Shown one piece after another: positions 34,301-47,796 of a stretch of DNA of 64,000 bases. The position numbers and the translations under genes are program-made. The stretch comes from Paramecium tetraurelia. Lineage: Eukaryota > Ciliophora > Oligohymenophorea > Peniculida > Parameciidae. The notes beneath the pieces are model-generated. The model searched no databases, was not told the origin of the DNA, and was given only the letters and a program-made list of their open reading frames with translations. Each line of letters starts with the position of its first letter. Position 1 is the stretch's first letter. The stretch covers positions 71,779-135,778 of the forward strand of contig NW_001799111.1 in NCBI RefSeq assembly GCF_000165425.1, read 5' to 3'.

Positions 34301-37300
34301 AATATGCAAGCGTAAGTATAAACAATTGTAGTTTTTAATCTCCCCAATTTTCATATTTCTTGGACATAGAGTCTGCTGCTAATATTTCTTTGCAGAATAT
34401 CGAGATCATTAATTCCACAGTTTTATATTCCCCACTTCTCAAAATGAGTCTCAGGCCATGTAAATATTACATTATTCAATTTAGACTACAATAGCAATCT
34501 GATGATCAAAAATTTAACAGTACAAAATGTGATTTAGAAAAGAATAATCGTTGATACTCCTTGTTTAGTAACAAGTCTAATTGCTTCTGGATCTTTTGTT
34601 TGTCCCTTAGTAGCCACTACTTAAAATAAAAAATTATCTGATTATGACACAACATCAATTTAGTAAATAACAATGGAATGCAATTAGTACCTCATATATT
34701 AAAATGTCTCCTACAAATTTAGTCTTATAGAAATAGATGACCTAAAGACAAGCCATAATTTCTAAGCAGAAGACATTTCATTTGATTCAATACAATGTTC
34801 TGATTGCTAATATGGAATTCTTAGATTTGAAGAGATAGAACAGTCAGATACTGAAAATATCCTATTTTCAAATATTAAGATAAGAGACAGTAATTGTGGG
34901 TAAACAGGATGCTTATCTTTACTTTAATATGAAAGCGATTCAATATTAAGGAAGGATTTATTATCCTCTTCTCTTAATTAAAGAGTACTCTAACAACACG
35001 ATTACTATAATTTAACTTACAATTTAATTTACCAAGCAAGAATATTAAATTCTTTATTTATTAATAATATTGCCATTTATGGTGGATCTATATTTATAGT
35101 AGAAATATCCTCAATATTGCATGGCTGTTACTTTAAAAATAATTCAGCCAGTATAGGAGGTGCTATTTATTATTTCTCAAAGCAGACTTAATTACACATT
35201 TTTGAAACTTAAATCCTTGAGAATAAAGCCAAAATAGCTGGGGGATTATACTTAAATTCTTAGTCATTACAAACTACAACCTAACTTGATGTTTACTTAT
35301 CCAATAATAATTCAACCCTTTTTGGTTCTGATGTTTTTGAGAATCCTAGATCCTTAACAATATCTTTAGATGCAGGAAAAACATTTCTAACCAAAAACCA
35401 GATATCAAAAACTGCGACGTCGGTAGTTGAATAAATTGTCATCATACCTTATAAGATTTTAGGCTAAGCTGAAAAATCCAAATTCATTATGTTTCCATCA
35501 GGAAGAGCCATAGGAACCTATAAATATTTTGATCAATACACATCTTCGTATATTCCCTACAATCTTACTTTTAGAATCATAGCCCTTAACAAATACAACA
35601 CTTAAGAAAAAGAATTGGAAGGATCTACTTGTACTATTTCTCCAAGCATTATGAATTCTACTACCAAAGAAACAATCTCAGGATTAACTGGAAGTTTATC
35701 ATACACAACTGTAAAATTTAACTAGACCTCTGGTGACTTTAATTTGGATGATCTTATTATATACTTTAATCCTACTTATGAACCAGAAATTATTATGTAA
35801 TTATCAATATTTTGTAATATCATTTCAATACCTTAATATTAATCCACTCCACCTTATTCTATTGATAATGCAATTACAAACTATAGATTATTGGTGGATA
35901 TAAGAACATTTAATTGTTAATTAGGTGAGTATTAGAATATGACAACAGGTGGTTGTACTTTATGTGATACAGTATAGAATTAATATTAAGTTTAATGGAG
36001 TGCTTAAAGTTGTAGTTATAAGGATGATTAGAAAATGAAATCAATAGAATCTTCAATGATTGAATTAAGATTTGGTTATTGGAGAGCCTATTATTATACT
36101 TAAACTGTTGAATATTGTTATCATTTGCCATCAAATTGTGAAGGTGGTTGGAAACCTGGAGATCAATCATGTATTGAAGGTCATATTGGAGCACTCTGTG
36201 AACAATGTGATCTCTATAACATCAGATCCTAAGGTTCCTACTCTGTTAGCTCTAAATACTCCTGTGGAAGCTGTGATCAAATAATAGGCAATGTTTTAAC
36301 TATCTTTTTTATCAGCGTATGGACTCTTATCTCCATACTGATGTCAGTTAACAGTACTGTTGAGATGATTGAAGAATTTATTGCAGGTTTAAGATTAAAA
36401 GCCTTTGGGTTTACAGTGCTAATTAAACCAGCTTCAACTGCTATTTTTATTAAAGCATTCACAAATTATTTACAAATCATTTCTACTATTGCAACATTTT
36501 AACTTGAAGTACCATCTGGTTTAGCCTCAGTTGTTAATAGTGTAGGAAATCCAATCGAATCAATGGCATATTCTTTAGACTGTTTCCTTATAAGAATCAC
36601 AGACATTGAAATAATTTACTTTAGAATTATTTGGAGTTTACTCTTGGCTACCTCATATATTATGGCATTTTTTATCATTCAGGGTGTCCAAATATTAGCA
36701 AAATCTATAAAATATAATACAGCTTTTGTTTCGACTGCCTTAATATACGTTTTTATATATTTACAACCGAATTTGATTGCAGGCTTGATATCCCTCGTTT
36801 CATATAGGATCATTTCTGATGAATATTGGATTCAGGGTAATGTTTCTTATAGATATGATACATATTCACATGCCAAATGGTTGATATCATTTTGTTTTCC
36901 TCTCTTACTCTTATTTAGTTTTGTTATACCAGTATTTTTTTTTTATGGAGTAAGGAATAATAGAGGCTAATTAAATAAGACAGTAGTTCGTTAAAAATGG
37001 GGGTACTTGTACAATGAATACAAAATACATGCCTACTATTGGGAAACCGTTAAAATATTGTAAAAGGAACTGATTATTATTGTACTGGCATATTATGATG
37101 ATCACATTGCTATCAAGGCTTCTCTTGTATTTTTAGTATTATTCGGATACAGCTTTGTAACAACCTCATAAAAACCATATATTAGTGGTGAATTGAACTA
37201 TTTAGACACGCAATCCACAATAGTTTGTGCAGTTTCAATCATATTAGGAAGTTCTATAAATACTGCCCAAAAATCTAACTTAGTTGAAATAGTATGGCCC

Positions 37301-37859
37301 TTTTACATTATCATTGCCATTTTAAATGCATATTTTATTTTTAAAATGTTAATAAAAATATTGTTTGCTTATTTTGATAAATTGCATGAACAAATTGATA
37401 AGGTTAAGGAGTTGATGGTAAGCAATTTCCCAAATTTAATTAAGAAGCATCCTTTTATATAAGATTTATTTGAAAGTAGAAAAAAACAAAAAGCAAGAGT
37501 TAAGGCTAGATTTACCAAAATTAAAAATCATTTGTTACCTTAGGCAAAATTAATTATTTAATTTAAAAAGTAAATAAATTTAATCATTCATTTTTAGGTA
37601 AAATAATTTAGATTTGCCTGGAAGAATAAATACACAATTATCTGATTATGATGAAGATATGTAAAAGAAAATGGAAAAAAATATTGACATTAATTTGTGT
37701 GCTATTAATCCCTTATCTCCGGAGTGTAATTCTGATAAAGATTCAAATGTGGATTCTTTATTTAAAAAGCCATAATCATCTAAAGTTTACCCGGAGCTAA
37801 TAATTAATTATATGAATTAAGATAGTTTAAAATCAAGCATCCATCATTCTCAAAGTTGA
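28390..37859 (+). CDS. Giant cysteine-rich surface receptor-like protein with about eight C-terminal membrane spans (copy +)
   Basis: 3,115 aa; introns at about 28443, 28638, 30092, 34460 and 37570 (22-28 nt). Order: signal peptide (MNQKATNLFMFIIFGLLK); a beta-rich N-terminal domain with YGVWIKYQPF, likely concanavalin/LamG-like; from about residue 460 a growth-factor-receptor/furin-like cysteine region with many C-x2-C motifs (SCTFSNQITQCTSCKTGTYL); about 1,500 residues of Asn/Ser/Ile-rich short strands resembling a right-handed beta helix; a second Cys-rich patch; then hydrophobic segments such as LTIFFISVWTLISILMSV and WLISFCFPLLLLFSFVIPVF, about eight in all; and a roughly 170-residue cytosolic tail. 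The layout resembles an adhesion receptor. Ligand and role unknown. It is tail to tail with its paralogue. Confidence 0.85.
35873..36282 (+). repeat. Near-identical tract shared with the neighbouring paralogue (arm 1)
   Basis: This 410-bp stretch, inside the Cys-rich segment just before the first membrane span, matches the reverse complement of 39614-40024 with one substitution (near 35908) and one single-base length difference. On both sides similarity drops sharply to ordinary paralogue level. Sharp edges around near-identity point to gene conversion or very recent exchange between the inverted copies. Confidence 0.9.
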
Positions 37860-38018
37860 TTTTTGAAGGAGATTTTAATACTTTAATGACTTATATAATT
37901 TATTTTCGTAGGTTATCAAATAATTATATATGTATCTGCGATGATTAATATAATAAATTATTAATTTGGAATATTCAATTTAAGTTTTGGTAAATTGTAT
38001 ATATCAATGAATATTTAA
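37860..38018. other. Short convergent intergenic spacer
   Basis: About 160 bp separate the stop codons of the two giant genes, so their 3' ends face each other with room only for short 3' UTRs. No feature seen. Confidence 0.6.
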
Positions 38019-41000
38019 TCAAATATCAGCACTTTATCTTGCACTCTCCACTTCCAAATCTATTTCTGGATGTATTCTAGTACCACTTGGTCTGGGAAAT
38101 GAAAAAACAGATGATCTCTCATTCAAGATGTTGGTTGGGTACTTTACTAAGGTTTTTAAGTTTTATCTTTCGGTAATTATTTCACTTTATTTTGGACTAT
38201 TCAAACTTTATATATCTCCATAATCAAACTCTTGGATTTCCTTCTCTCTTCCTGAAGATTTATATGTGTCTACTACGCAAGGCAATTCAAAGTTATTGAA
38301 CCTTTTTGAATAACATTATATATTACTTTTTAAACTCTAAAATCTTTTTAGCCTAGGGGAAAATATATTCTCTGATCTTTCCATATCTTCCTTTAATTCT
38401 TATCTATTATGTTTTGCGGCTTTCTAGGATCTACTTTATATATGGATGTTAATTGGCTAACTTGGGGAATCTCTTGGAAATAAAGTCTTTAATAATATCA
38501 ATTTTATCATGGAGTTTCTTAAAATATGCAAATAAAATTTGCAATAGCATTTTTAATATGTACAAGCCATTTAGAACACCAATTATAATGTAAAAAGGCC
38601 AAACAATCTCTTATAAATTTTATTATTAAGCAGTATATATGGAACTAGCCAAAATAATTGAAACAGCACAAACAACAATAGAATGGGTGTCTAGAAGATT
38701 TAATTATCCAGTCATATAAGGTTTATTCGAAATTGTCAAGTAGCTATATCCAAATAATACAAGAAAAACTAAAGATGCCTTGATTGCAATGTGATCATCA
38801 TAATAGGCAAGCACAATAATAATTACTTACTTTTATAATATTTTGATAGTTTCCCAATAGTAAGCGTGTAATTTGTATTCATTATACAAGTATCCCCATG
38901 TTCTTCTTACCTTAGTCATATCTAGTTGGTATTTATTTTTATGGACTCCAAACCACAAGAAAAAGGGAAGGACGCAGCAAAATATTATTAGAAGTGGAAA
39001 ACAAAAGCCAACCACCCATTTGGCATGGGATATAGTATCATATCTGTATGCAACATTGCCTTATATCCAATATTCATCAGAAATTTTTCTATAAGATAAT
39101 AGAGATATAAGCCCTCCTATAATGTTAGGTTGCAAATAGATGAATAAATAAATGAGGGAAGTAGAAACGTATGAAAAATCAATCTTAGCACGCTTAAATA
39201 GAACTGCAAGACCTCCTAAACCAAAAAATATCGTGATATACATGGTAGCCATAATTAATCCCCATATGATTCTGAAGTAAATGATTGATATCTCTGTAAT
39301 GGATACAAGGAAACAATCAAGAGAATATGCCATTGATTCTATTGGATTGCCAACGCTATTAACCACAGAGGCCAAACCAATTGGAACTTAAAGTTGAAAT
39401 GTGGAAATTGTAGATACAATTTACAAATAATTAGTAAACACCTTTATCAGTATAGCCGTTGAAGCTTCTTTAATTGCAACTGTTACTCCAAAAGCCTTCA
39501 ATCGAAGCCCAATAACAAATTCATCAATCATTTCCACAGTACTGCTGACTGACATCAAAGTCGAAATGAGAGTCCATAAACTTATTAAAATAATACTAAT
39601 GATATTGAATGCAATTTGATCACAGCTTCCACAGGAGTATTTAGAGCTAACAGAGTAGGAACCTTAGGATCTGATGTTATAGAGATCACATTGTTCACAG
39701 AGTGCTCCAATATGACCTTCAATACATGATTGATCTCCAGGTTTCCAACCACCTTCACAATTTGATGGCAAATGATAACAATATTCAACAGTTTAAGTAT
39801 AATAATAGGCTCTCCAATAAACCAAATCTTAATTCAATCATTGAAGATTCTATTGATTTCATTTTCTAATCATCCTTATAACTACAACTTTAAGCACTCC
39901 ATTAAACTTAATATTAATTCTATACTGTATCACATAAAGTACAACCACCTGTTGTCATATTCTAATACTCACCTAATTAACAATTAAATGTCCTTATATC
40001 CACCAATAATCTATAGTTTGTAATATTTTACTTGATTTCAAATGGAGGTTCATCATTATATTGAGGAATAATTATTGAACTACATTAGATAGATAATCGA
40101 AGAACAAGGTTATTAGTCAAGTTTGGCATAAAATAGATTACTAAATTATCTAAATTATAATCGCCAGAGGTTTGATTAAAAGTAACGTTAGAGAAAGAAA
40201 GATTGTAATTAACATTAGGTTCTTCAGTTTAAGAAGATATATTAAAGGCAAAAGGTTTTATTGTGCAATAAGAATTCTATAATCCTTTGTTTTATTTGTT
40301 AAACTTATCTAAAGCTATTATCCTAAGAGTTAAATTATATGGAATAATTGTGGACGTATATTGATCAAAGAAATCATATGTACCTATGGGCCTACCTGAT
40401 GGGAGAGTTAAATATGTCATTTTTTATGAATAGCCTAAAACTTTATAAGGCTTAATGATGATTTATTCTGTAATACTGCTTTCGGTTACTGAAACTAATG
40501 ATTTTTATAATAGAGTTTATCCTCCATCGATTGAAAGAGTCAAGGACCTCGGGTTTTCAATCACATCCTCTCCATACATAGTAGAATTATTGTTTAATAA
40601 TTGAATATCTAATTCTTTTGTCAATTAAAGGGATTATTAATTTAAGAACACTCCTCCTGCAACCTTAGCTGTATTTTAAATTATTTAAGTTTCAAGAAGG
40701 AAAATTTAACTTTCTGATGAAGAATAATAAATGGCTCCTCCAATTTATGCTGAATTGTTTTTGAAAGTACATTTCTTAATTAAGGTACCAAGTTCTACTA
40801 TTAATATTGATCCCCCATAAAATGCAGTGTTATTTAAAAAAGAACTGTCCACAATATTAATTTGTTGATTTAACTTAAAATGTAGGTTATCATAATCATG
40901 TTACTAAAGTATTCTTGTAGGTCCTATTAAATTCTATTTAAGAATGAATTCATCCAAACTTTTTACAATTGATAAGCAGCCTGTATTTCCGCATCTACAA

Positions 41001-44000
41001 TTTTTAATAGCAATTTAAGATAACTTCATAGTTTCTTTGTTTTGTTAGTAAATTTCAAGAATTCTAAATATACCAAATTAACAGTTTTCACATACAATAT
41101 TTGTTAACTCCATTTTTTCAACTTTTAATTGATGAGTTTAATTAAAGTTATCTATTTCAATCAAACTGTAATTAAATTGCTTATTTGAGTATATTAAAAG
41201 TTGATTACAAAGAAATTGTAGTTCTTTTTATTTTGTTTAATCTTTTTCATTCAAATTTAAAGCTACTTAAGATACATGAGTAGGACATTACAATTCAGAG
41301 TGAATAGCAGAGTTAGATTAAATGCAAGAATCGGTATAAATCTATTTTCTCTCAATGACATTAGTTAATTATAGATTAGATATTTATAACTAGCCGGAAA
41401 TTTCTAAATAATATTATAATTGATTAATTACATGTTCTTAAATTTAATTTGAATAATGGTGACTACAAAATGGTGCTATTAATAACTTTGACATTAGATA
41501 AAATAATATTTTCAGCCTATTCAATTTTAATTAAGAATTAAATAACAGTAGAAAGAAAGCTACAATTATATATGCTAAAATTTCCATATTATAAAAATAT
41601 CATAGGATTAGAATGAGCAACATTTGAAGCATCATCTTCAGACAAATCTTAGATTAAAGAAAAATATTTTTGAAAACCGTTTTCAGATGTTTAGAATTGT
41701 ATATTCTTAAAAATTACATTCGATTTAATTGTATCTATCTTAGAAAGAGTGTATGAGAAAAATGTATTTTACAGTGAAAAGCATTCTCTTACGATCAAAT
41801 TAAAAATTGTAATCAAATTATAACTGAGTGAGGGAGTAATATAAATAGCTCCTCCATCATGTCTACTATAAGATGTATCTATTATAGAATCATGCAATTA
41901 AAAATTGAGTTGTGAGGAAGATGCATCAATATATAAGCATCCACCTAATGCATAAACTGAATCATCTAGAGAAGACATCGTATTGTAAAAAAATGAATTA
42001 GCAATTCGTATTACACTTATTGCTTGAGTAGTAATAGAAAATCCTCCACCATAATATGAGTAGGATGAATTAATAGTAATGTTATCTATATTCAGAGTTT
42101 GGATTATAAATAATCCATTCCCTCCATTAGATTTTACTTAGAATATGGAAGCATAATCAATCTCATTTTAATCTTAAGATTATGAAAATAGTATATGGTT
42201 ACTAATTCTAGATAAATTCATTAACCCATTATTTTAGAAGTAAGAATTCTGTAATTACAAAACAGAAGATTTAATATGGAGGATTGCATCAGTAGAATTA
42301 GTGACAATATTTTAGATAAATTTGCATTCATTCATTAATACACTGCCTTGTTATAAGGATATCTAAATGGTTGTAGCTGAAACTATAGTTAAATCTTGAA
42401 CATATTCATTTAAATGATTGAATGCAAAATATGCGATAGACAATGTGACTTTTGATTTTTATTCTGACTCTATAGAAATCAAGGAGGTGTGCTAATTTGT
42501 ATCAGAAATAATAAGAATATTCTAAATAAGTTTGATATTTTAAATAACAATTGTTTCAGTCAGTATCTTTTACAGAGTATCATATCCTTTAAAAATGATG
42601 AATGGACTGTTGAAACTTAAACTATTTTACACATTCACTTAATCAATAAACACATCCTTATATTATCCGATATAGATGAAAAAGTGCATATTTAAAATTG
42701 CAAATTATTTCACACATTCAAATGAAGAATGAAGTGCTTTTGGCAGGAATTTTGAATTTTGTGAAATAATCAAATTTCTCATTTCCAATTTTTCCGAGTT
42801 GATTATTGTCATTTCTGGTAATCCATATCCTCTAATAATTTAAATATTTTCTAAGAGACAAATTTAGCAGTCAATGTAAATCATAGAATTTTCATAAGAA
42901 ATTTACTAACTTTAAGTTTTGGATACTGTTTAACAATTTTATAATTGGAATTCCATTAATATGAATTTTAAACCACCTATTTCATCATATTTGGTGATTA
43001 CTAAAATTTGCTATTACTATTCATATACAACATTAAGAATTTAAAAATTCTTTAGGAATACATCAGAGGATGCTAATAATGCTTATTCGGATTTAGTATA
43101 ATCCACTTTATTAGTAATTAAAATACTATTCATAATACTTGTATTGTTCACGATGATGTCGTGAGTATTTATGATATTTGAGGCATAAAAATTTGAACCA
43201 AGACTTAGTAATGAGTTATTTAAGATTATATTCGATATCACAGACTTCTCAGCACAAGAGAGTAATAGAAAGTTTGAATTCCATTAAAATTCAGTGTTCT
43301 CAACAGTGATAGAATTAATATCTAATTATCCAATTGTATAATTCAATAAACTACTACTATATATAAAGTTTGATTAAATAAATTTAGTATCTTTAATTTA
43401 AATTTAACTTATTACTGAATTTAAAGACAAATGGTTAAGTTGAGCTAAATATTTTATCAAAGTTGAATTGAAAAAATAAGAGTCTTTAATAATTACGTTA
43501 TCTATCTCAATTGCATTCTTTAAAATTTTTTATTGAGCTGTGAATTGGAAAATATCTGAATCGTAAATGTAAAAGTTAGATATCATTAAGTTTTTAATAT
43601 ATAAAGAATAAGGAATATTTGAATTGAACGTGAAAGAATAATTTTTATCTGTTTCATTCTAAGTAATAAATCCACAGTTTATCAATTTTAAGGTTAAGGT
43701 TAATTTCAAATTAAATAAAGATAGAATAGATTAAGTATTTTGGGAATCTTGCTTTTATGCACAGTTAAACCTGATATTTTGAAAAGTCACAGTAGTATAA
43801 TTACTAATTTTAAATTCTACTGGAACCTACAATTGTGTTGGATTAGTTTATCCAATTAGCATGAGATCAACTTATTAAATAGCAAATACATTTTATTATA
43901 AAGTTGAGTGAATTTGAAGTATATCTATAAATACACAGTTAGGTTGATTACCCTATATAAATGTAAATTAATATTCAACATTTCTAACAGAGATCTCATT

Positions 44001-47000
44001 TAAATATTAATAAAGTGAAGCTGTTTCTTTGGAGATCAAGTATGAATCATCAAAAAACTGTTGTATATAAATATTCTTTGATGCAAAAAATTCATCATTT
44101 GATTCATACTATTTGGTCATTAAATCATCAAAATCACAATAGATATTCTATTTAATTATTATTTTATTATAGCATTATAAGTTTTCTGTGCAAATGGATA
44201 TTGTCTAAGTGAAAGAATCATGAAAATAATTTTCTTATAAATTAATCTTATTTGATTTCTCGTAGCATTTTCTTGTAAGTTGTACATTTGAATTAGTTAC
44301 TATAAAATATGGATTTATATCAGCGATTTCATCTAAGGATCTATTTAAACAGGCCAAACAATTAGATGGACATGTTAAACATGTTCCTTAAGTATTTAAG
44401 CTTTTGAGAAACCCTGATGAAGTTTCATAGCACTTAATACAAGTAGATTTTCCATCTATAATTACACATTCCTTACAGTTTTCATCACAACCCTTTATGC
44501 ATTGATTTTGATGCAAGATATACCCTACTTAACATGATGTACATATCAATTCTAAATCAGCTTCAGCATTTGTTGAAGCATAGTTTTCAAAAGCATGATC
44601 ATTATTGGAGTTTAGAAAGTATCTATAAAAGGCTTTAATTTACCATTTCCAGAAATCTCGATATTACTTATTTTATTGAATACAAGTCTTACAAGTGTGT
44701 GTACATTACTAACATTAGCCTGTCAAAACACCAGAATAATAGCCATCTTCACATATAATGCAGAAGCTATCAGTTTCAATATAATTTTTTATGCATTACT
44801 TACAATTTAGGAGAGTAGGACAATCAATATTTTAAACAGAATCAATATTACTTGAACTGATTATACATTTTTGAGTTGCATCACTTAAAATTAATGCAAA
44901 ATCACAGTCATCATTCACTGGTTTCAATTCGCATTTCTAAGTACTTAAATTAAAGAAATAGTCTTATTTACATAAAGCACAGCCAAAAGATACTTACATA
45001 AAGTCAAAATTTATGATATTGAATTATAGATCCAAATTAGAAATGTAGATTCCACCATTCATCATATATTGAAAACAATAAATACAATTTTCTATATTGC
45101 ATTCTTCGCAACTTTTGCCATCAAAAGAGATATACCGTAAAGAGGGTGATCCATTACAGAAGTAACAATACCCATCTGAATTGCAACTCTGACAATTAAC
45201 CCCACATGATACACATTTGCCATACAATAATTCTTATGTTCCATAACAAGTATCACACCATTGTTTTCCATTATTTAATAAACAAGTTTTACAATTCGTG
45301 CACTTCTTACATAAATGTTCATCATCCTTGTAAAAACCTGGAAAACATTATTTACATCTATAATTAGTAATACAGGTTTAACAACCCTCCAAGCATTCCT
45401 AACATTCCTTATCTTTGTAAAAATATCCTTCCTTACAACTACCTTCACCTAAACATCCTTAACATAACTTAATTAAATAGTTATCGTTTCCATCTTTTGA
45501 AAGTTCAAAATAACTAACATCATTAGGTTTTCTCAAGGAAACGGAAAATGTATATTCAACTTGAGAATTGTAAGTCTCGGCATCTTGAGTACATTTGAGT
45601 GTTTTTGCAAATATCTTGGGGTCAATTATACAATCAAAACAAGTAAGTTGTGTTCTTGTAAAAATATCAAAATAATTTGGACTAAAATAGACAAATCTAT
45701 TACCATTAAACACAATTTTAATCTAATTAGAAATATCCAAAACTACATTCAATACTATCATTAGCACAATTAACATATCCTAATTTTGAGCATTTCAATT
45801 CAACTTCTTGTTTGGTAATTTGGGGAAATGCCTATAAAATTGATTTGCATTCATATAAACCATCCTAATCAACATATCTCTATTAACAAAAACAAGTCTT
45901 TTCAGTTTCTTAATGCTATCTAAAACTATCCTCAGGACAACTTAAACAATTATATTAAGTGGGACCATCACATGTTAAGCAAGTATAATGACATGATGGA
46001 ACTAGTAATGCTTCAACTGGTTGACAGAATGTTTCTAATAGGATATCACTTACATATCCTTTCATAAATCGTTGAGAATAGTCATCCCCTCCAACAGATA
46101 CATAATACACAACACCTGTAAAATGTTTAACAGGTTGAGACCATTTGTATTATTGAAGCTATTCGATTGTTGGAAAATATAAGGAGAGCATAGGTTTTCC
46201 ATCATTGTTTTAGGTTCCAAATTCATATTAGAAATAATGCCATTTTAAAAATAATTCTGAAAATTAATCTCCAAATTTTGAAATTTTATTATCTTCTTAT
46301 GTCTTATACCTTCCCCTTGATGGAAATGCATATGAATAAGTTGAAATTTGAAGTCCATTTTCAAGGGGTAAACTGCTCTAAAAATATTCAAGAAGAACTT
46401 CCCTGTCTCCAATGTACATATCATCACTATAATCTTTATTGATTGTTATTCTAAATATCACAGTTCTTTATTCTGCTTAGCTTAATTACTCCATGATAAT
46501 CCATCCTTTCAGTACATAAATTGGATCTCTGGTTTAAAATGTATTTGTTCGTATAATATCATCCCCATTCATTGCTTAATTTTTATTACTTACCATGTAT
46601 TAACTAGGATTACAACTATCGTATTCAAAAAAATTTTGGCAAGAAGCAAGGTTAGAGAAAATATTTTCATCGTGTGTTGTAAAGATGGTAGACATTAAAC
46701 CAGTGAATTGATTTAGAACTATAATTGCTCCATTTTAATTTGTATATTGAAAAAAACCACCGATTTTATGTTATATGCTCGCTACAAAAGGTGGCACATC
46801 ATCAACTGTTTATGAGGGGATGCTTTCTAAGGCGGTGTAATATCCAAATGTGGATTTTCCTAAAAGTTAATCATAATAGACATAGAACATCACCCATAAA
46901 CCTTCATAGATAGAACTGTCAAATGTAAATTAGAGAGTATTTAAGGATGATTTAAATGAGTAAAATACATTATGTTGTATTGTTTAAGCAGTTGAATCAA

Positions 47001-47389
47001 TTTTTATTGATACTACAAGCATTTTAAATTTATTGACACTTTATTCCATTGAATAAATAAACTAGCCGCCTTGAACAATAATTTATCCATTTGATGTGGT
47101 AACTATCTATGAAGTCCGGTCGGCTAATATTGTAAATTGTGAAATTTACTCAGATCTTTCATTTCAATAAATGGTTGATATTTCACCCAAAGTCCGAATC
47201 CTACATTCATTTGTCCTTGAACTACATCCGTCTCCAAGGTTTGGTCTTATACCGATTAAGGATCTGATGGATTAACAAGTGGCATAAATGTTAAAAATTA
47301 GCATTAACTTAGTACTTTTCTTAATATATTCAGATAGCTTACACCGCCAATAAGAAGATGAACAATATTTGAAAATATGTTATCATCAT
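38019..47389 (-). CDS. Giant cysteine-rich surface receptor-like protein (copy -), one frame break
   Basis: About 3,080 codons, with introns of 23, 26, 22, 28 and 25 nt at positions largely matching the plus-strand paralogue. Same order of parts: signal peptide (MMITYFQILFIFLLA), FGLWVKYQPF domain, furin-like cysteine region (CKKCTNCKTCLLNNGKQWC), a long beta-helix-like middle, Cys-rich patch, about eight membrane spans (FCFPLLIIFCCVLPFFLWFG) and a cytosolic tail. The whole gene is open except near 39820, where one extra T relative to the other copy shifts the frame; coordinates minus introns leave 3n+1. Everything downstream is well preserved, so the break is recent, an assembly error, or the gene is newly inactivated. 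Function unknown. Confidence 0.82.
39614..40024 (-). repeat. Near-identical tract shared with the neighbouring paralogue (arm 2)
   Basis: Reverse-complement partner of 35873-36282, one base longer. The extra base lies in a short T run (read on the minus strand) near 39820 and is the only disruption of this gene's frame. The two arms are about 3.3 kb apart and form a large inverted repeat. Confidence 0.9.
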
Positions 47390-47796
47390 GAACAAGATTA
47401 AATTTTTATTAAAAATGAAAAAATATTTTAAAGTTGGGATTTGAGATGGTATTTTAAATAAAAATGATAAAAAATCAAGATTATTTGATTAATATCATAA
47501 TTATTAAATTTTAGCTCTCTGAACAATATGATGATTAATGTACCATCTGATCAAGTAGTTTAATGTTAATATTTGATAATACTTAATTCCTAAAAAGATA
47601 TTTTCAGTAACAAATTTAAAATCATTGCTTTCATTCGAAAGATGGTGTTAATTTTTATCATCAACTTAATATTATTAATATTAATATCAGTAAAACAATT
47701 GAAATCATTAAGATCATGTGAAACACGGTTCTATTCATCACGATATTAATCCACAATATTACTTAATAATAAGTCATACTTATTTTAATTCATTTT
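47390..47796. other. Divergent intergenic region
   Basis: About 400 bp between two divergent genes, so it should hold both promoters. AT-rich; no specific element recognised. Confidence 0.55.

Noticed and set aside
36072-36284. Plus-strand frame of 70 codons starting near 36072 in the giant gene, with an identical counterpart on the other strand near 39585-39788
   Set aside because: It is the out-of-frame shadow inside the near-identical tract; the giant gene's own frame runs through it.
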